Shown: positions 35,753-46,193 of the stretch, piece by piece | How the letters are laid out: each line of letters starts with the position of its first letter | How positions within the stretch are numbered: position 1 is the stretch's first letter | NCBI GenBank assembly: GCA_945887855.1 | Contig: CAMCZP010000003.1 | Coordinates: 30,373 to 94,372, forward strand | Direction: 5' to 3' | DNA from: Leptospira interrogans serovar Manilae | GTDB lineage: Bacteria; Spirochaetota; Leptospiria; Leptospirales; Leptospiraceae | Length of the DNA: 64,000 nt | Translations under genes and position numbers: made by a program | The notes under the pieces: generated by a model | Told to the model about the DNA's origin: nothing | The model's input: the letters and a program-made list of their open reading frames with translations, nothing else | Database searches by the model: none

Positions 35753-36553
35753 GTGAAATTAACAACAATTGCATTTTCGATGAATGGCAAAGTAAGAAAA
35801 AATAATGAAGATGGTTTTATTGTGTATATTGATGGTTCTAATTCCATTTTTATTTCATCAGAAATCTACAATGAATCTACCATCTATAAATCAGAAACTA
35901 TAAGTGCTGATACAATTTTGGCGTTTGTCATTGATGGTATGGGTGGGATGGGGGATGGAGATATAGCTAGGGATGTTATTCTGCAGAGTTTGCAAACAAA
36001 TATTTCTTCAATAGTTAAAGGAGAATTTGTAAGTGCATTTGATTTATTGTTATCAAAAGCTAATGATTTTTTATTAAATGTAAAAAAAGTTAATAAGTAT
36101 AAAGATATGGGTGCAGTTGTAAGTTCAGGAATGTTTATAAATTCTAATCTTTATGTATCGCATATTGGTGATACTAGAATTTATCTGCTTAGAGATGGCA
36201 AATTAAGTTGTTTAACGGAGGATCATACTTACATAGCGAATTTAATAAAAAACAAAAAGTTAAGTTTAGAAGATGCTAAGAAGCATCCTATGAGAAATAT
36301 GGTGTTAAAGTCATTGGGATTTGATAAGGAAATTCAACCCGATACGTCTACATTTCAAACAATTTCTGGAGATCAATTTTTATTTCTAACAGACGGTGTA
36401 TATGGAGAGCTATCAGACAAAGAAATTGAATCAATTTTTAAAACAGATAAACCATTATCCGAGAGAGTTGAAGATTTATTGAAGGCTATGCTTAGCACAG
36501 ATTGCAATGATAATTTCACTGGAATTATACTACAAATATTAGATCAATCCTGA
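35753..36553 (+). CDS. PP2C-type serine/threonine phosphatase
   Basis: This 266-residue cytosolic PPM phosphatase has the metal-site blocks KNNEDGF (D20), VIDGMGGMGDG (D61), VSHIGDTRIYLLRDGKL, LTEDHTY, FLTDGVYGEL and NDNFTGIIL. It opposes Hanks-type kinases or acts in stress signalling. No kinase is adjacent. An insertion of about 30 residues separates the first two metal motifs. The start is GTG 35753 with GAGG 8 nt upstream; the nearby ATGs are out of frame or run straight into a stop. Confidence 0.88.
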   Translation: MKLTTIAFSMNGKVRKNNEDGFIVYIDGSNSIFISSEIYNESTIYKSETISADTILAFVIDGMGGMGDGDIARDVILQSLQTNISSIVKGEFVSAFDLLLSKANDFLLNVKKVNKYKDMGAVVSSGMFINSNLYVSHIGDTRIYLLRDGKLSCLTEDHTYIANLIKNKKLSLEDAKKHPMRNMVLKSLGFDKEIQPDTSTFQTISGDQFLFLTDGVYGELSDKEIESIFKTDKPLSERVEDLLKAMLSTDCNDNFTGIILQILDQS

Positions 36554-36650
36554 CACCAATAATTTTAAAATATTATTTGAAAGTACTTAATATTGCATAA
36601 TTTGAATTTTTAGAAGATCATCTACATAAAGTTTATCAAACAAAAGTTTT

Positions 36651-36678
36651 TTTACATTTTTTTTCTTTACAGTATAAT
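36651..36678 (+). promoter_or_regulatory. Promoter of the SpoIIE-TPR phosphatase gene
   Basis: TTTACA (5 of 6) and a perfect TATAAT are separated by 16 bp. The predicted transcription start is about 15 nt before ATG 36700, and no ribosome site is seen, so the transcript would be nearly leaderless. Confidence 0.5.
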
Positions 36679-36699
36679 TTTATATAAAATAATTCTCTT

Positions 36700-38967
36700 A
36701 TGCCAGATAGGCAATCCTTTATCCATAAACTCACCTTACGATTAGAACTATTTACCAGTCTAATTCCCCTCCCAACTTTAATTTATTTTATCTCAGTTTT
36801 TGGAGGCAGGGGAAACAATCTAGACATGATTCATATTACAGTCAGTGGTTTTAGCTTTGGATTTTTAACTGTAGTAATGGGAGTTTATTTGAGAAATAAA
36901 AAAATAACTTATTTTTTTAATGAACTTCGCCGCCTTGAATTGAGAAAAATTAGCACACATGATCAAAAAGAGTTAAAACTTAGAATATTAAATTATCCTT
37001 TATTTGAAGCACAGATAATAATCGTACGATGGTTGATTGGTATTTTAGGTTCGCTATCCATGTTTTATATTCTATCAGGTAGCTTGCCATCTGTCATCTT
37101 TTATACAACAGTCTATGGACTATTATTTGTGGTGCCAATTTCTTTTATAATGTATTTATATACAACAGAACAAAAAGTCATTGAGCTCCTTCGTCTTCCA
37201 ATCCTTTCTTCAATTCATATACCAATTAGAAAAGTTAGATACTTAGGTGCATACAAACGAATTTTTTTAGCAATTTCATCGGTAGCAATCATTCCCACTT
37301 CAATATTTAGTTTTATATTATTTTTTATAATAACAGATGAACTTAAAATTCAAAATCCTGTATTTCATATCTCTGTTCTTTCATTTTGGGCTTTTTTATC
37401 CATGATTGTAGTTAGTACTACTTTTGCTACATCTCTCAGATCATCCTTGCAATACAATAATGAGGCTTTGATGAAAATTGCTAAGGGTGAGTTTAGAGAA
37501 GAAAGTTCTGTTTATTCCACAGATGAATTTGGTCATCAGGGATTCCTAATTGGAACAGTGACCAAATCTCTCAGAAGATTGTATGGCCAAATCAAAGAAT
37601 TAAATGCAGAATTGGAATTAAAAGTTGAAGAGAGAACCCAGGAGCTCTCCAATTCATTAGAAATTCTTACTAAGTTAAAAAAACAACAGGATGGAGATTA
37701 TTATCTAACATCCTTGCTTCTACGTCCCCTTGGTTTGAATATGTCCCTCCCCTTAGATGTTAAAGTTGATTATATCACAGAACAGTATAAAAAATTCCAG
37801 TTTCAAAAGTGGAATTCTGAAATTGGAGGAGATCTTTGTAGGGCTGATACCGTAAAACTGAGAGGAAGAAATGCAACTGTATTTTTAAGTGCTGATGCAA
37901 TGGGAAAATCTATCCAAGGGGCTGGAGGAGCTCTGGTGTTAGGGGCTGTTTTTGATTCATTGATTGAAAGAACAAGGCTAGAAGAAAGTTTTAAAAACTA
38001 TTATCCCGAAAGGTGGTTAAAAAAAGCCTTTATTGAACTCCACAAGGTTTTTGAAAGTTTTGATGGGACTATGCTAACTTCAGTTGTTCTTGGCTTGGTA
38101 GAGAATGACACAGGATTTCTTTACTACATTGATGCAGAACATCCTGATCCTGTCTTATATAGAGATGATCTACCATCTTTTTTAGTACCAGAAAAATCCC
38201 ACCGAAAGCTGGGGGCTCATGTAGGAGACCAACCTCTTCAGTTTACTTGTTTCCAATTAAAAAAGGGGGATATATTTATCTGTGGTTCGGATGGTAGAGA
38301 TGACTTACTTCTCCAGAACGGTGAAAATGAGTCCATGAACTATGATAAGGATTTATTCTTAGAAATTGTAAAAGTAGGTAGAGGAGATATTCATAAAATA
38401 CTGGAAATCATAAAAGCAAATTACAAACTAACCGATGATATTTCCTTGTTGAGCATCCAAATCCCAGAAAATAAAAAATCACCCGAGGAAGAGTGGGAGA
38501 ATGTAACCTTCTCGGAAGAAGAGAAAGTAATTACCCATGGCAAGTGGGAAAGGTTTTTAGGTGGTGAAATCACAAATCCATATGAATGGAAATACATGGG
38601 TATAACATTTTTAAGAAAGAGAGATTTTTTAAAATCAATTCTATGCTTAGAAAAGTATTGTGAAATGATTCCCTCTGACACAAAGATTTTACTCTATTGT
38701 GGATACTTGCATTTTAAATTGGGAAATTATGTGGAAGCGATTGAAACAGCAGAGCGGCTTAGAGTGAGGGATGGTATGGATTGGAAAAATTTAATTCATT
38801 TGACAAGATCATATACAGCCGTTGGAAATTTCCGAAGAGCCTGGATTATTTTAAAACAATTGGAGCAGCTACAAGAAGAAAAACTATTACCTTTTAATTT
38901 ATATTCTCGGATAAAAGTCCTTAGAAATAAAATTGAGATGAGAGAAAAAAAGATGAATTTACCTTGA
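36700..38967 (+). CDS. Membrane SpoIIE-type PP2C phosphatase with HAMP-like linker and C-terminal TPRs
   Basis: This 755-residue protein has about six membrane helices (1-255), a HAMP-like segment (about 250-305), a coiled coil (LNAELELKVEERTQELSNSL) and a SpoIIE domain (about 345-590). D378 (IGGDLCRA), D399 (SADAMGKS), D531 (GSDGRDDL) and LTDDISLL are kept, although the GHG loop is changed to MGK. Residues about 600-750 form TPR-like helices (KSILCLEKYCEM, NYVEAIETAERLRV). It probably dephosphorylates a STAS protein in a partner switch, with TPRs for partner binding. It ends 54 nt before tRNA-Thr. Confidence 0.87.
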   Translation: MPDRQSFIHKLTLRLELFTSLIPLPTLIYFISVFGGRGNNLDMIHITVSGFSFGFLTVVMGVYLRNKKITYFFNELRRLELRKISTHDQKELKLRILNYPLFEAQIIIVRWLIGILGSLSMFYILSGSLPSVIFYTTVYGLLFVVPISFIMYLYTTEQKVIELLRLPILSSIHIPIRKVRYLGAYKRIFLAISSVAIIPTSIFSFILFFIITDELKIQNPVFHISVLSFWAFLSMIVVSTTFATSLRSSLQYNNEALMKIAKGEFREESSVYSTDEFGHQGFLIGTVTKSLRRLYGQIKELNAELELKVEERTQELSNSLEILTKLKKQQDGDYYLTSLLLRPLGLNMSLPLDVKVDYITEQYKKFQFQKWNSEIGGDLCRADTVKLRGRNATVFLSADAMGKSIQGAGGALVLGAVFDSLIERTRLEESFKNYYPERWLKKAFIELHKVFESFDGTMLTSVVLGLVENDTGFLYYIDAEHPDPVLYRDDLPSFLVPEKSHRKLGAHVGDQPLQFTCFQLKKGDIFICGSDGRDDLLLQNGENESMNYDKDLFLEIVKVGRGDIHKILEIIKANYKLTDDISLLSIQIPENKKSPEEEWENVTFSEEEKVITHGKWERFLGGEITNPYEWKYMGITFLRKRDFLKSILCLEKYCEMIPSDTKILLYCGYLHFKLGNYVEAIETAERLRVRDGMDWKNLIHLTRSYTAVGNFRRAWIILKQLEQLQEEKLLPFNLYSRIKVLRNKIEMREKKMNLP

Positions 38968-38991
38968 CGGTAACCATGCATCCAAAATGAT
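38964..38991 (+). promoter_or_regulatory. Candidate promoter for tRNA-Thr-tRNA-Trp-secE
   Basis: TTGACG (5 of 6) at 38964-38969 and AATGAT (4 of 6) at 38986-38991 are separated by 16 bp and lie 30 nt before tRNA-Thr. The -35 box overlaps the stop codon of the preceding phosphatase gene. Confidence 0.35.
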
Positions 38992-39021
38992 GATATTTTC
39001 AAGCCGATTATATGTGAAGTT

Positions 39022-39094
<73 letters not shown>

Positions 39095-39112
39095 GAGAGC
39101 TTACTAAAACCA

Positions 39113-39186
<74 letters not shown>

Positions 39187-39207
39187 TAAAGAGACAGTTA
39201 CGAAATT

Positions 39208-39396
39208 ATGAATGCAATGATATTTTTAAAAGAGTGTAAGGCAGAGCTTGAAAAAGTAAGTTGGCCTACAAAAGACGAGGTTGTGAAATCTACTGGTGTG
39301 GTATTGGTTACAGTGTTTGTATTTTCATTATTTATATTTATAACAGATTCGTTATTTGTATGGCTCCTGAAAAAATTCTGGGAGCTAGCAGGATAG
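39208..39396 (+). CDS. secE: Preprotein translocase subunit SecE
   Basis: This 62-residue short SecE has the amphipathic helix [21 protein letters not shown] and one membrane helix (about 30-56). It stabilises SecY in the translocon. The KVSWP signature and position between tRNA-Trp and nusG make the call secure. Confidence 0.96.
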   Translation: MNAMIFLKECKAELEKVSWPTKDEVVKSTGVVLVTVFVFSLFIFITDSLFVWLLKKFWELAG

Positions 39397-39414
39397 GTTT
39401 ATCCGGGTCGATTT

Positions 39415-39954
39415 ATGTCAGTTAAATGGTATGTTCTGCAAGTGTACTCCGGTCACGAAAATAAGGTTAAGTCCAATATTGAAAAATTAATTGGACAGCA
39501 TAATTTGCAGGATAAAATAACGCAAATCAAGATTCCAACAATGGATGTTGCCGAGATGAAAAATGGTAAGAAAAAAATTACCAGAAAAAGGCTCATGCCA
39601 GGATATCTTTTGATTGAAATGGATATGAATGATGATACCCAATATCTCGTTCAAAATCTACCATCAGTTTCAACATTCGTAGGATCTAAATCAAAACCCG
39701 ATCCGCTAACATTGGAAGAAGTCAAAAACCTCTTCAATGAAATGGGTGATGTTAAAACAGATGAAACGCAATCTAAACCAAGGCTTCTCTATAAAGTTGG
39801 AGAGTCACTAAAAATCATCGATGGTCCATTTGCTAATTTTAGCGGAGTGGTAGATGAGATCTATCCTGAAAAGGGTAGGCTTAGAGTTAAGGTAGAGATC
39901 TTTGGGAGATCTACACCTGTAGAGTTGGATTTTTTACAAGTTGGTAAACCGTAA
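39415..39954 (+). CDS. nusG: Transcription termination/antitermination factor NusG
   Basis: This 179-residue protein has an NGN domain (KWYVLQVYSGHENKVKSNIEK, MPGYLLIEMDM) and a C-terminal KOW domain (GESLKIIDGPFANFSGVVDEI). It binds RNA polymerase and links it to Rho or the ribosome. The length is normal. It lies 18 nt after secE and 22 nt before rplK. Confidence 0.97.
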   Translation: MSVKWYVLQVYSGHENKVKSNIEKLIGQHNLQDKITQIKIPTMDVAEMKNGKKKITRKRLMPGYLLIEMDMNDDTQYLVQNLPSVSTFVGSKSKPDPLTLEEVKNLFNEMGDVKTDETQSKPRLLYKVGESLKIIDGPFANFSGVVDEIYPEKGRLRVKVEIFGRSTPVELDFLQVGKP

Positions 39955-39976
39955 GATTAGATAAGGGAACTGGAAA

Positions 39977-40405
39977 ATGGCTGCAAAAAAAGTAGTAAAA
40001 CAAATAAAACTTCAGGTAGAGGCAGGAAAAGCAAACCCTGCACCTCCTGTAGGTCCTGCACTAGGTCAAGCAGGATTAAACATCATGGAATTTTGTAAGC
40101 AATTCAATGAAAGAACAAAATCTCAAATTGGAATGAAGCTTCCAGTTGTGATCACTGCATTTTCAGACAAAAGTTTTACATTCATTACCAAATCACCCCC
40201 TGCTGCTCTTTTGGTTAAAAAGTCAATAAATATTGAATCGGGATCCAGTACACCTCATATAAACAAGGTGGGCACTATCTCCAGGAAGCAGCTAGAAGAA
40301 ATTGCTAAAACGAAAATGGCAGATCTCAATGCAAATGATCTGGATGCAGCAGTAAAAATTATTGCAGGAACCTGTCGTTCGATGGGTGTGAATGTAGAAA
40401 TCTAA
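39977..40405 (+). CDS. rplK: 50S ribosomal protein L11
   Basis: This 142-residue protein has the N-terminal [20 protein letters not shown] block bound by thiostrepton-type drugs and the C-terminal rRNA-binding domain ending [12 protein letters not shown]. It forms the GTPase-associated centre with L10 and L7/L12. ATG 39977 follows a purine-rich site. It lies 12 nt before rplA. Confidence 0.98.
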   Translation: MAAKKVVKQIKLQVEAGKANPAPPVGPALGQAGLNIMEFCKQFNERTKSQIGMKLPVVITAFSDKSFTFITKSPPAALLVKKSINIESGSSTPHINKVGTISRKQLEEIAKTKMADLNANDLDAAVKIIAGTCRSMGVNVEI

Positions 40406-40417
40406 AGTGAGTCAAAT

Positions 40418-41110
40418 ATGAAACGCGGTAAAAAATACAAAGCTCTTTATCCAAAAGTTGATAGAACCAAATTGTACAATTTAGAAGATGCCATTACATT
40501 GGCAAAAGAAACATCTTATTCTAAGTTTGATGGGACTCTTGAAATAGCAACACAAGTCAATTATAAGAGTTTGCAAAACGTTCGGGGTACAATTTCTCTT
40601 CCCCATGGAACAGGAAAAAAAATTAGAGTTTTGGTATTCTGCAAAGGTGACAAGCAAACAGAAGCTAAAAATGCAGGTGCAGATTTTGTTGGTGACACAG
40701 ATTTAATTGAAAAAGTTGCCGGGGGATGGACTGATTTTGATGCTTGTGTGGCTACACCTGATATGATGAAGGATGTAGGTAAATTGGGTCCTGTTCTAGG
40801 TCGTAAAGGGCTTATGCCCAAACCAAAGGCTGGAACGGTTACAACAGATGTAGCAAGGGCAATCAATGAATTAAAAAGTGGTAGAGTGGAATATAGGCCT
40901 GATAAGGGTGGAGTGATACATTTGGGAGTTGGGAAAATATCCTTTGATAAAGTGAAATTAGTCGAAAATGTGAGAGCAGTAGTCACAGCTTTAATGAAAG
41001 ATAAACCATCAGATGCAAAGGGTGATTACCTAAAAAATCTAGCAGTTTCAGCTACAATGGGAGTTGGTGTAAAAATTGACTCTAAAGAAATAATCAATTC
41101 GGTGATCTAA
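40418..41110 (+). CDS. rplA: 50S ribosomal protein L1
   Basis: This 230-residue L1-stalk protein has the signature [22 protein letters not shown] and an N-terminal [11 protein letters not shown]. In many bacteria L1 represses its own rplK-rplA mRNA. A mimic site was not identified here. Length and order are normal. Confidence 0.98.
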   Translation: MKRGKKYKALYPKVDRTKLYNLEDAITLAKETSYSKFDGTLEIATQVNYKSLQNVRGTISLPHGTGKKIRVLVFCKGDKQTEAKNAGADFVGDTDLIEKVAGGWTDFDACVATPDMMKDVGKLGPVLGRKGLMPKPKAGTVTTDVARAINELKSGRVEYRPDKGGVIHLGVGKISFDKVKLVENVRAVVTALMKDKPSDAKGDYLKNLAVSATMGVGVKIDSKEIINSVI

Positions 41111-41127
41111 GGGGCTGGATACACAAA

Positions 41128-41685
41128 ATGGTAAAATTCAATCGAACAAAACCTCACCAAACTGAAAAAGTAGAAGTTATTTCAGAATTAAAAAAAAGTT
41201 TAGAATCAAAGAATAACTTTATCTTGGTTTCATACAGTGGTTTGTCTGTAAAAGCTATGGAAGATCTTAGAAGTAAGCTCCGCCAAGAGAATTCTACATT
41301 AAAAGTTATTAAAAATAATCTTTTTTTAATAGCAATCAATGAATCTTCTGCTCATTCTAAACCAGATATCTATGGAAAAACAGAATACAAAGGTCCATTG
41401 GCAGCTATTTTTGGAGATGAAAATCTTCCAACTATTGCAAAGGTATGCAAAGAATTTAAAAAAACCAATGATTCATTTATAGTAAAAGGTGGTTACTTCT
41501 CGGGAGAAGTATTGAGTCCTAGCGCTGTTGATTCAATTGCTGGTCTACCTACACGCGAAGAACTACTTTCAGTGATTGCAAGAGGAATCAATACACCTGC
41601 TACTCAAATAGCTAGTGGAATGAACCAAATCATTGCTAGTCTAGCTAGAGCTATAAATGCTGTAGCTGAAAAAAATGGAAAATAA
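41128..41685 (+). CDS. rplJ: 50S ribosomal protein L10
   Basis: This 185-residue stalk-base protein has [42 protein letters not shown] and a C-terminal helix that binds L7/L12 dimers. Only 17 nt separate it from rplA, so the long L10-binding leader known from other bacteria is absent at this junction. Confidence 0.96.
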   Translation: MVKFNRTKPHQTEKVEVISELKKSLESKNNFILVSYSGLSVKAMEDLRSKLRQENSTLKVIKNNLFLIAINESSAHSKPDIYGKTEYKGPLAAIFGDENLPTIAKVCKEFKKTNDSFIVKGGYFSGEVLSPSAVDSIAGLPTREELLSVIARGINTPATQIASGMNQIIASLARAINAVAEKNGK

Positions 41686-41727
41686 TATTAAAAATAAAAC
41701 CAAACGATTAAAATAGGAAGGAAAATT

Positions 41728-42099
41728 ATGTCAACTACTGATAGCTTATTAGAGCAAATAGGCAATTTAACACTCATCCAGGCTGCTGAACTTGTAAAAG
41801 CAATGGAAACAAAATTTGGAATTTCAGCAGCAGCGCCTGTAGCAGTTGCTGTAGGTGGAGCTCCTGTAGCTGCAGCAGCTGAAGAGCCTGCAGAAGTAAA
41901 TGTAATTCTCAAAGCACATGGTGAGAAAAAAATTGATGTCATCAAAGTAGTTAGAGAGATTACTGGTTTAGGCCTTAAAGAAGCTAAAGATTTAGTAGAA
42001 GCTGGTGGAAAACCTGTTAAAGAAGGAATTTCCAAAGATGAAGCAAACGCTATCAAAGCAAAACTAGAAGCAGTTGGTGCTCAAATAGAAATCAAGTAA
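41728..42099 (+). CDS. rplL: 50S ribosomal protein L7/L12
   Basis: This 123-residue protein has an N-terminal dimerisation domain, an Ala/Val/Pro-rich hinge (about 34-55) and a C-terminal factor-binding domain with [23 protein letters not shown] 41728 follows aggaagg. A hairpin and long leader follow before rpoB, the usual site for tuning r-protein versus polymerase output. Confidence 0.98.
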   Translation: MSTTDSLLEQIGNLTLIQAAELVKAMETKFGISAAAPVAVAVGGAPVAAAAEEPAEVNVILKAHGEKKIDVIKVVREITGLGLKEAKDLVEAGGKPVKEGISKDEANAIKAKLEAVGAQIEIK

Positions 42100-42118
42100 T
42101 TACTCTATTTTAAACAAG

Positions 42119-42138
42119 GGCATTGCTAAACCAATGCC
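42119..42138 (+). terminator. Attenuator-like hairpin after rplL
   Basis: A perfect 7-bp stem GGCATTG / CAATGCC with a 6-nt loop CTAAAC, followed by TTTATT, lies 20 nt after the rplL stop. With only a short T-run it probably terminates part of transcription before rpoB. Confidence 0.5.
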
Positions 42139-42494
42139 TTTATTGGATAGATGCTTGGAAAAATAGTTTCACATAGAGTAACTTCTTCTGAAACTATATT
42201 ACTCTTATCACAAAACTTATTAGTTTGCTTATGTGATATGATACTTAAAACTCGAAGACTCTTTCAACACTTATGAACAATAGTGACCTTCGAAACCCAC
42301 AGGGAGACGTGTAGAGATTGGTTTTAGTAAAATTATTTTTACCGGAAACTTCTGCAGGATCAGCAAGGTTTCATCAATTCTATTGTCTCTTTCAAAGTTT
42401 TCAAAATAACTTCTCACTCAACATTTCTAATTTTTTTTATGTGTTAAAACCTTACACAATCATCACAAGTGATATCAGATAGGAGTATTATCTT
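42139..42494 (+). promoter_or_regulatory. Long rplL-rpoB spacer with two competing pairings
   Basis: This 356-nt non-coding spacer precedes rpoB. AGTTTC (42165-42170) can pair with GAAACT (42190-42195), and the interleaved AGAGTAA (42175-42181) can pair with TTACTCT (42199-42205). Loop lengths make them better alternatives than a simultaneous pseudoknot. The remaining part (42240-42480) is unassigned. A GGAG ribosome site lies 10 nt before the rpoB ATG. Confidence 0.45.
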
Positions 42495-45400
42495 ATGAGC
42501 AGCCATACAGAAAGAAAGAGAGTAAATTTTGGTAGAATTACAAATTTAGAATTCTTACCAAATTTAATCCAAATCCAAAAGAAATCATTTGATTGGTTTA
42601 TACAATCAGACACAAAAGATCCAACAAAAAGAAACAACCAAGGTCTAGAAGCTGTATTCCAAGAGACATTTCCAATTGAGAGCCCAAATGGAGATGTGAT
42701 AATGGAGTATAGCCATTATCTATTGGGAGAAAATAGAAAAGACCAGCAGGAATGTAAAGATACTGACTCAACTTTTGCTCTTCCATTGAAAGCAGTGATA
42801 CGATTAATAATTAAAGAAACAGGTGAAATTAGAGAGCAAGTGGTCTATATGGGAGATATCCCTATAATGACTGAACAGGGAACATTTATCATCAATGGAG
42901 CAGAAAGGGTGGTTGTAAGCCAGCTTCATAGATCTCCTGGTATATTCTTCGCATTTGATCAAATGAAAGGAACTTTCTCTGCTAGAGTAATACCTTATAG
43001 GGGATCATGGTTAGAATTTGAAATTGATAATAAGGGGATTCTTGTAGCAAAGATTGACCGAAAGAAAAAATTTCCAGCGACACTACTACTCAAATCTTTG
43101 CACAGATTAGCTGGAATATCTGTAAATTCGAATGAAGAAGTACTACGTTTATTTTATTCCTCTAAAAAAGAAAAATTATTAAATGCAACACCTAAGGATC
43201 TTAAAAAAATCATTGGAAGAAGAACAATTTCTGATATTATCAACTATGAAACTGGTGAGGTAATGTTGGAGGCTGGTGCAAAAATCAATGAAGATAATAT
43301 AGATATATTAAAGGAAATGAAAGTAAAAGAAGTTAATTTAATCGATTTCCCTAATGCTAAGGATAATCCAATTATAATTTCTTGTTTAGAAAAAGATGGA
43401 GTTAATGATTTCGAAGAAGCTATTAAAAAGTTTCACTCCATTATGCGACCAGGAGAACCATCTTCTATAGAAAATGCAGAAGCAGAATTGAAAAGGCTAT
43501 TCTTTTCACCCAAAACCTTTGATTTAGGAAAGGTGGGTAGATATAAAATTAATAGTAAATTTGAGTATCACAAACCTGAATTTTTTAAAACTTGTGAGGA
43601 TAGAACATTAAGAAGGGAAGATATAATTGAAACTCTTCGTTATTTAGTTATGCTTATTAGTGAAGTTGAAAATTACTTTCATGATGATATAGATCATTTA
43701 GGAAACAGAAGAGTTCGATCTGTAGGGGAACTTCTTTCCAACCAATTAAAACTTGGATTTTCAAGAGTAGAGAGAGTAATAAAAGAACGTATGACTGTTC
43801 AGGATGTAGAATCTCAGACACCTCAACTCTTAATTTCAATTAAGCCTATTACCGCTGTTATAAATGAATTTTTTGGAAGTTCTCAGCTTTCTCAATTTAT
43901 GGACCAAATCAATCCCTTAGCAGAGTTGACCCACAAACGTAGACTAAATGCTTTAGGTCCGGGTGGACTATCTAGGGATAGAGCAGGGTTTGAAGTGCGG
44001 GATGTGCACTATAGTCATTATGGTAGAATGTGTCCTATTGAAACACCGGAAGGGCCAAACATTGGATTGATATTATCAATGTCATCCTTTGCCCGAGTCA
44101 ATGATTACGGCTTTTTAGAGACTCCATATAGAACTGTAAAAGCAGGAAAGGTAAACAAAAGTATTGAGTATCTCACAGCAGATCGTGAAGAATACCATTA
44201 CATTGCCACCTCTTCTTCTGCCTTAGATGAAAAAAGTGAATTTAAATCTAAATTGATTTCTACAAGACACAGGTCTGACTTCCCTTATCGGGGTCCCAAT
44301 GAAGTTCAATATATGGACATTGCTCCGATGCAAGTGGTGAGTGTTTCTACTTCTCTTATTCCATTTTTAGAGCATGATGATGCAAACCGAGCTCTAATGG
44401 GATCAAACATGCAACGACAAGCAGTTCCGCTTTTAGTGGAAGAGGCGCCATTTGTTGGAACAGGTATGGAAGGTCGTTCTGCTTATGATTCAAGAATCTG
44501 TGTAATCGCTAAAAAGAATGGTGTCGTTGTAAAAATAGATGCTAACAAGGTGTATGTCAGAGAGGAAGGCTCAAAAGACCCTATTGCTTACAACCTTGTA
44601 AAATACAAAAAAACCAACCAAGGAACTTGTTTTAACCAAAAGCCTGTTGTTAGTGTTTTGTATGCTGAGAAGCCAGGAACAATTTCAAAGATCACACCTG
44701 ATGAAATTGAAGTTACCTCCGATTCTAATATTGTCATAAAATACCCTTTAAAAACAATCAACAGAGATTATACCTCTCTATCCAAAGAGGGAGCAACAGT
44801 TACCAAAGGTACGATTCTAGCTGGTCAAGTGGTGCATGGTGAAAAGTTTGATGAACAGGGTAATTTAATACAAAAGGGTACTATTTTAGCTGATGGACCT
44901 GCTATTGACAACGGCTATTTAGCCCTAGGAAAAAATGTTTTAGTAGCTTTTATGCCTTGGGAAGGTTATAATTTTGAAGATGCCATAGTGATAAGTGAGA
45001 GAATTGTTAAGGAAGATGTTTTTACCTCCATTCACATTGAAGAGTTTGAGATACAAGCAAGAGAAACCAAGTTAGGCCAAGAGCAAATCACAAGAGATAT
45101 TCCAAATTTATCAGATAAAGCATTTAGAGATTTAGATGAAACTGGTGTAATACGAATTGGAGCAGAAGTAAAAGCGGGAGACATTTTGGTTGGAATGGTA
45201 ACTCCCAAAGGTGAAACTGACCTTACCCCTGAATATAAATTATTGCACTCGATCTTTGGTGAGAAAGCCAAGGAAGTGAGAGATTCATCTCTTCGTGTGG
45301 CAAATGGTTCTGAGGGAACAGTAATTGATGTAAAAAGATATTCCAGAGATAGGGGAGATGAACTACCCGCTGGTGTAGAAGAATTAGTAAAAGTCTATGT

Positions 45401-46193
45401 TGCCAGAAAACGAAAGTTATTGGTAGGAGACAAGATGGCGGGTCGTCATGGAAACAAAGGGGTGGTAGCTAGAGTTGTTCCTTTGGAAGATATGCCGTAT
45501 ATGCAGGATGGAACTCCCGTGGATATAGTTCTAAACCCATTAGGTGTCCCTTCTCGAATGAATCTTGGACAGATATTTGAAACCCAATTGGGTTATGTGG
45601 CTGAAAAATTAGGATTAGCGTTTGAAACACCTGTGTTTGATGGAGCAACTGAAGCAGATATAGAAAAATATGCAAATGATGCAAATCTCCCAATGGATTC
45701 AAAATTTATCCTTAGGGATGGTCGCACAGGAATAAATTTTATCAACAAAGTTTTCTGTGGATACATTTATATGATGAAACTAGCCCACCTAGTAGATGAT
45801 AAAATGCATGCTCGTTCAACTGGACCATATTCCCTTGTTACGCAACAACCACTTGGTGGAAAAGCCCAGTTTGGTGGTCAGAGGCTTGGAGAAATGGAAG
45901 TATGGGCATTAGAAGCATACGGTGCAAGTCATACATTGCAAGAGTTGCTTACAATTAAATCAGATGATATGTTAGGGCGGGCGAGAATTTATGAAGCTAT
46001 TGTTAAAGGGATTCATTCAATAAAATCAGGTATCCCCGAGTCATTTAACGTATTAGTTCAGGAATTGAGAGGATTGGCTTTGGATATCATCATCACTGAT
46101 TCTGAAGGTTCGACAGTTGACATAGCGGACTACGAAGATGAATATTCAAGAAGTAAGAAAAAAATTAAAATTGAATCTATAGAGAATAATTAA
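42495..46193 (+). CDS. rpoB: DNA-directed RNA polymerase subunit beta
   Basis: This 1232-residue beta subunit contains the rifampicin-pocket block [20 protein letters not shown], followed by [12 protein letters not shown], the catalytic-region lysine block [12 protein letters not shown], and the terminal clamp region. Asn485 stands where E. coli has Ser531; Asn there is linked to natural rifampicin resistance in spirochaetes. The start codon follows gataggag. The stop overlaps the rpoC start by 1 nt. It is shorter than E. coli beta because large lineage insertions are absent. Confidence 0.98.
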   Translation: MSSHTERKRVNFGRITNLEFLPNLIQIQKKSFDWFIQSDTKDPTKRNNQGLEAVFQETFPIESPNGDVIMEYSHYLLGENRKDQQECKDTDSTFALPLKAVIRLIIKETGEIREQVVYMGDIPIMTEQGTFIINGAERVVVSQLHRSPGIFFAFDQMKGTFSARVIPYRGSWLEFEIDNKGILVAKIDRKKKFPATLLLKSLHRLAGISVNSNEEVLRLFYSSKKEKLLNATPKDLKKIIGRRTISDIINYETGEVMLEAGAKINEDNIDILKEMKVKEVNLIDFPNAKDNPIIISCLEKDGVNDFEEAIKKFHSIMRPGEPSSIENAEAELKRLFFSPKTFDLGKVGRYKINSKFEYHKPEFFKTCEDRTLRREDIIETLRYLVMLISEVENYFHDDIDHLGNRRVRSVGELLSNQLKLGFSRVERVIKERMTVQDVESQTPQLLISIKPITAVINEFFGSSQLSQFMDQINPLAELTHKRRLNALGPGGLSRDRAGFEVRDVHYSHYGRMCPIETPEGPNIGLILSMSSFARVNDYGFLETPYRTVKAGKVNKSIEYLTADREEYHYIATSSSALDEKSEFKSKLISTRHRSDFPYRGPNEVQYMDIAPMQVVSVSTSLIPFLEHDDANRALMGSNMQRQAVPLLVEEAPFVGTGMEGRSAYDSRICVIAKKNGVVVKIDANKVYVREEGSKDPIAYNLVKYKKTNQGTCFNQKPVVSVLYAEKPGTISKITPDEIEVTSDSNIVIKYPLKTINRDYTSLSKEGATVTKGTILAGQVVHGEKFDEQGNLIQKGTILADGPAIDNGYLALGKNVLVAFMPWEGYNFEDAIVISERIVKEDVFTSIHIEEFEIQARETKLGQEQITRDIPNLSDKAFRDLDETGVIRIGAEVKAGDILVGMVTPKGETDLTPEYKLLHSIFGEKAKEVRDSSLRVANGSEGTVIDVKRYSRDRGDELPAGVEELVKVYVARKRKLLVGDKMAGRHGNKGVVARVVPLEDMPYMQDGTPVDIVLNPLGVPSRMNLGQIFETQLGYVAEKLGLAFETPVFDGATEADIEKYANDANLPMDSKFILRDGRTGINFINKVFCGYIYMMKLAHLVDDKMHARSTGPYSLVTQQPLGGKAQFGGQRLGEMEVWALEAYGASHTLQELLTIKSDDMLGRARIYEAIVKGIHSIKSGIPESFNVLVQELRGLALDIIITDSEGSTVDIADYEDEYSRSKKKIKIESIENN

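Noticed and set aside
40561..40986. 141-codon minus-strand frame opposite rplA
   Set aside because: Lies wholly within the L1 gene on the other strand and has no ribosome site or family likeness.
42165..42205. H-type pseudoknot in the rplL-rpoB spacer
   Set aside because: Interleaved pairings exist, but a 3-nt loop would have to span a 6-bp stem, so mutually exclusive stems are more likely than a pseudoknot.
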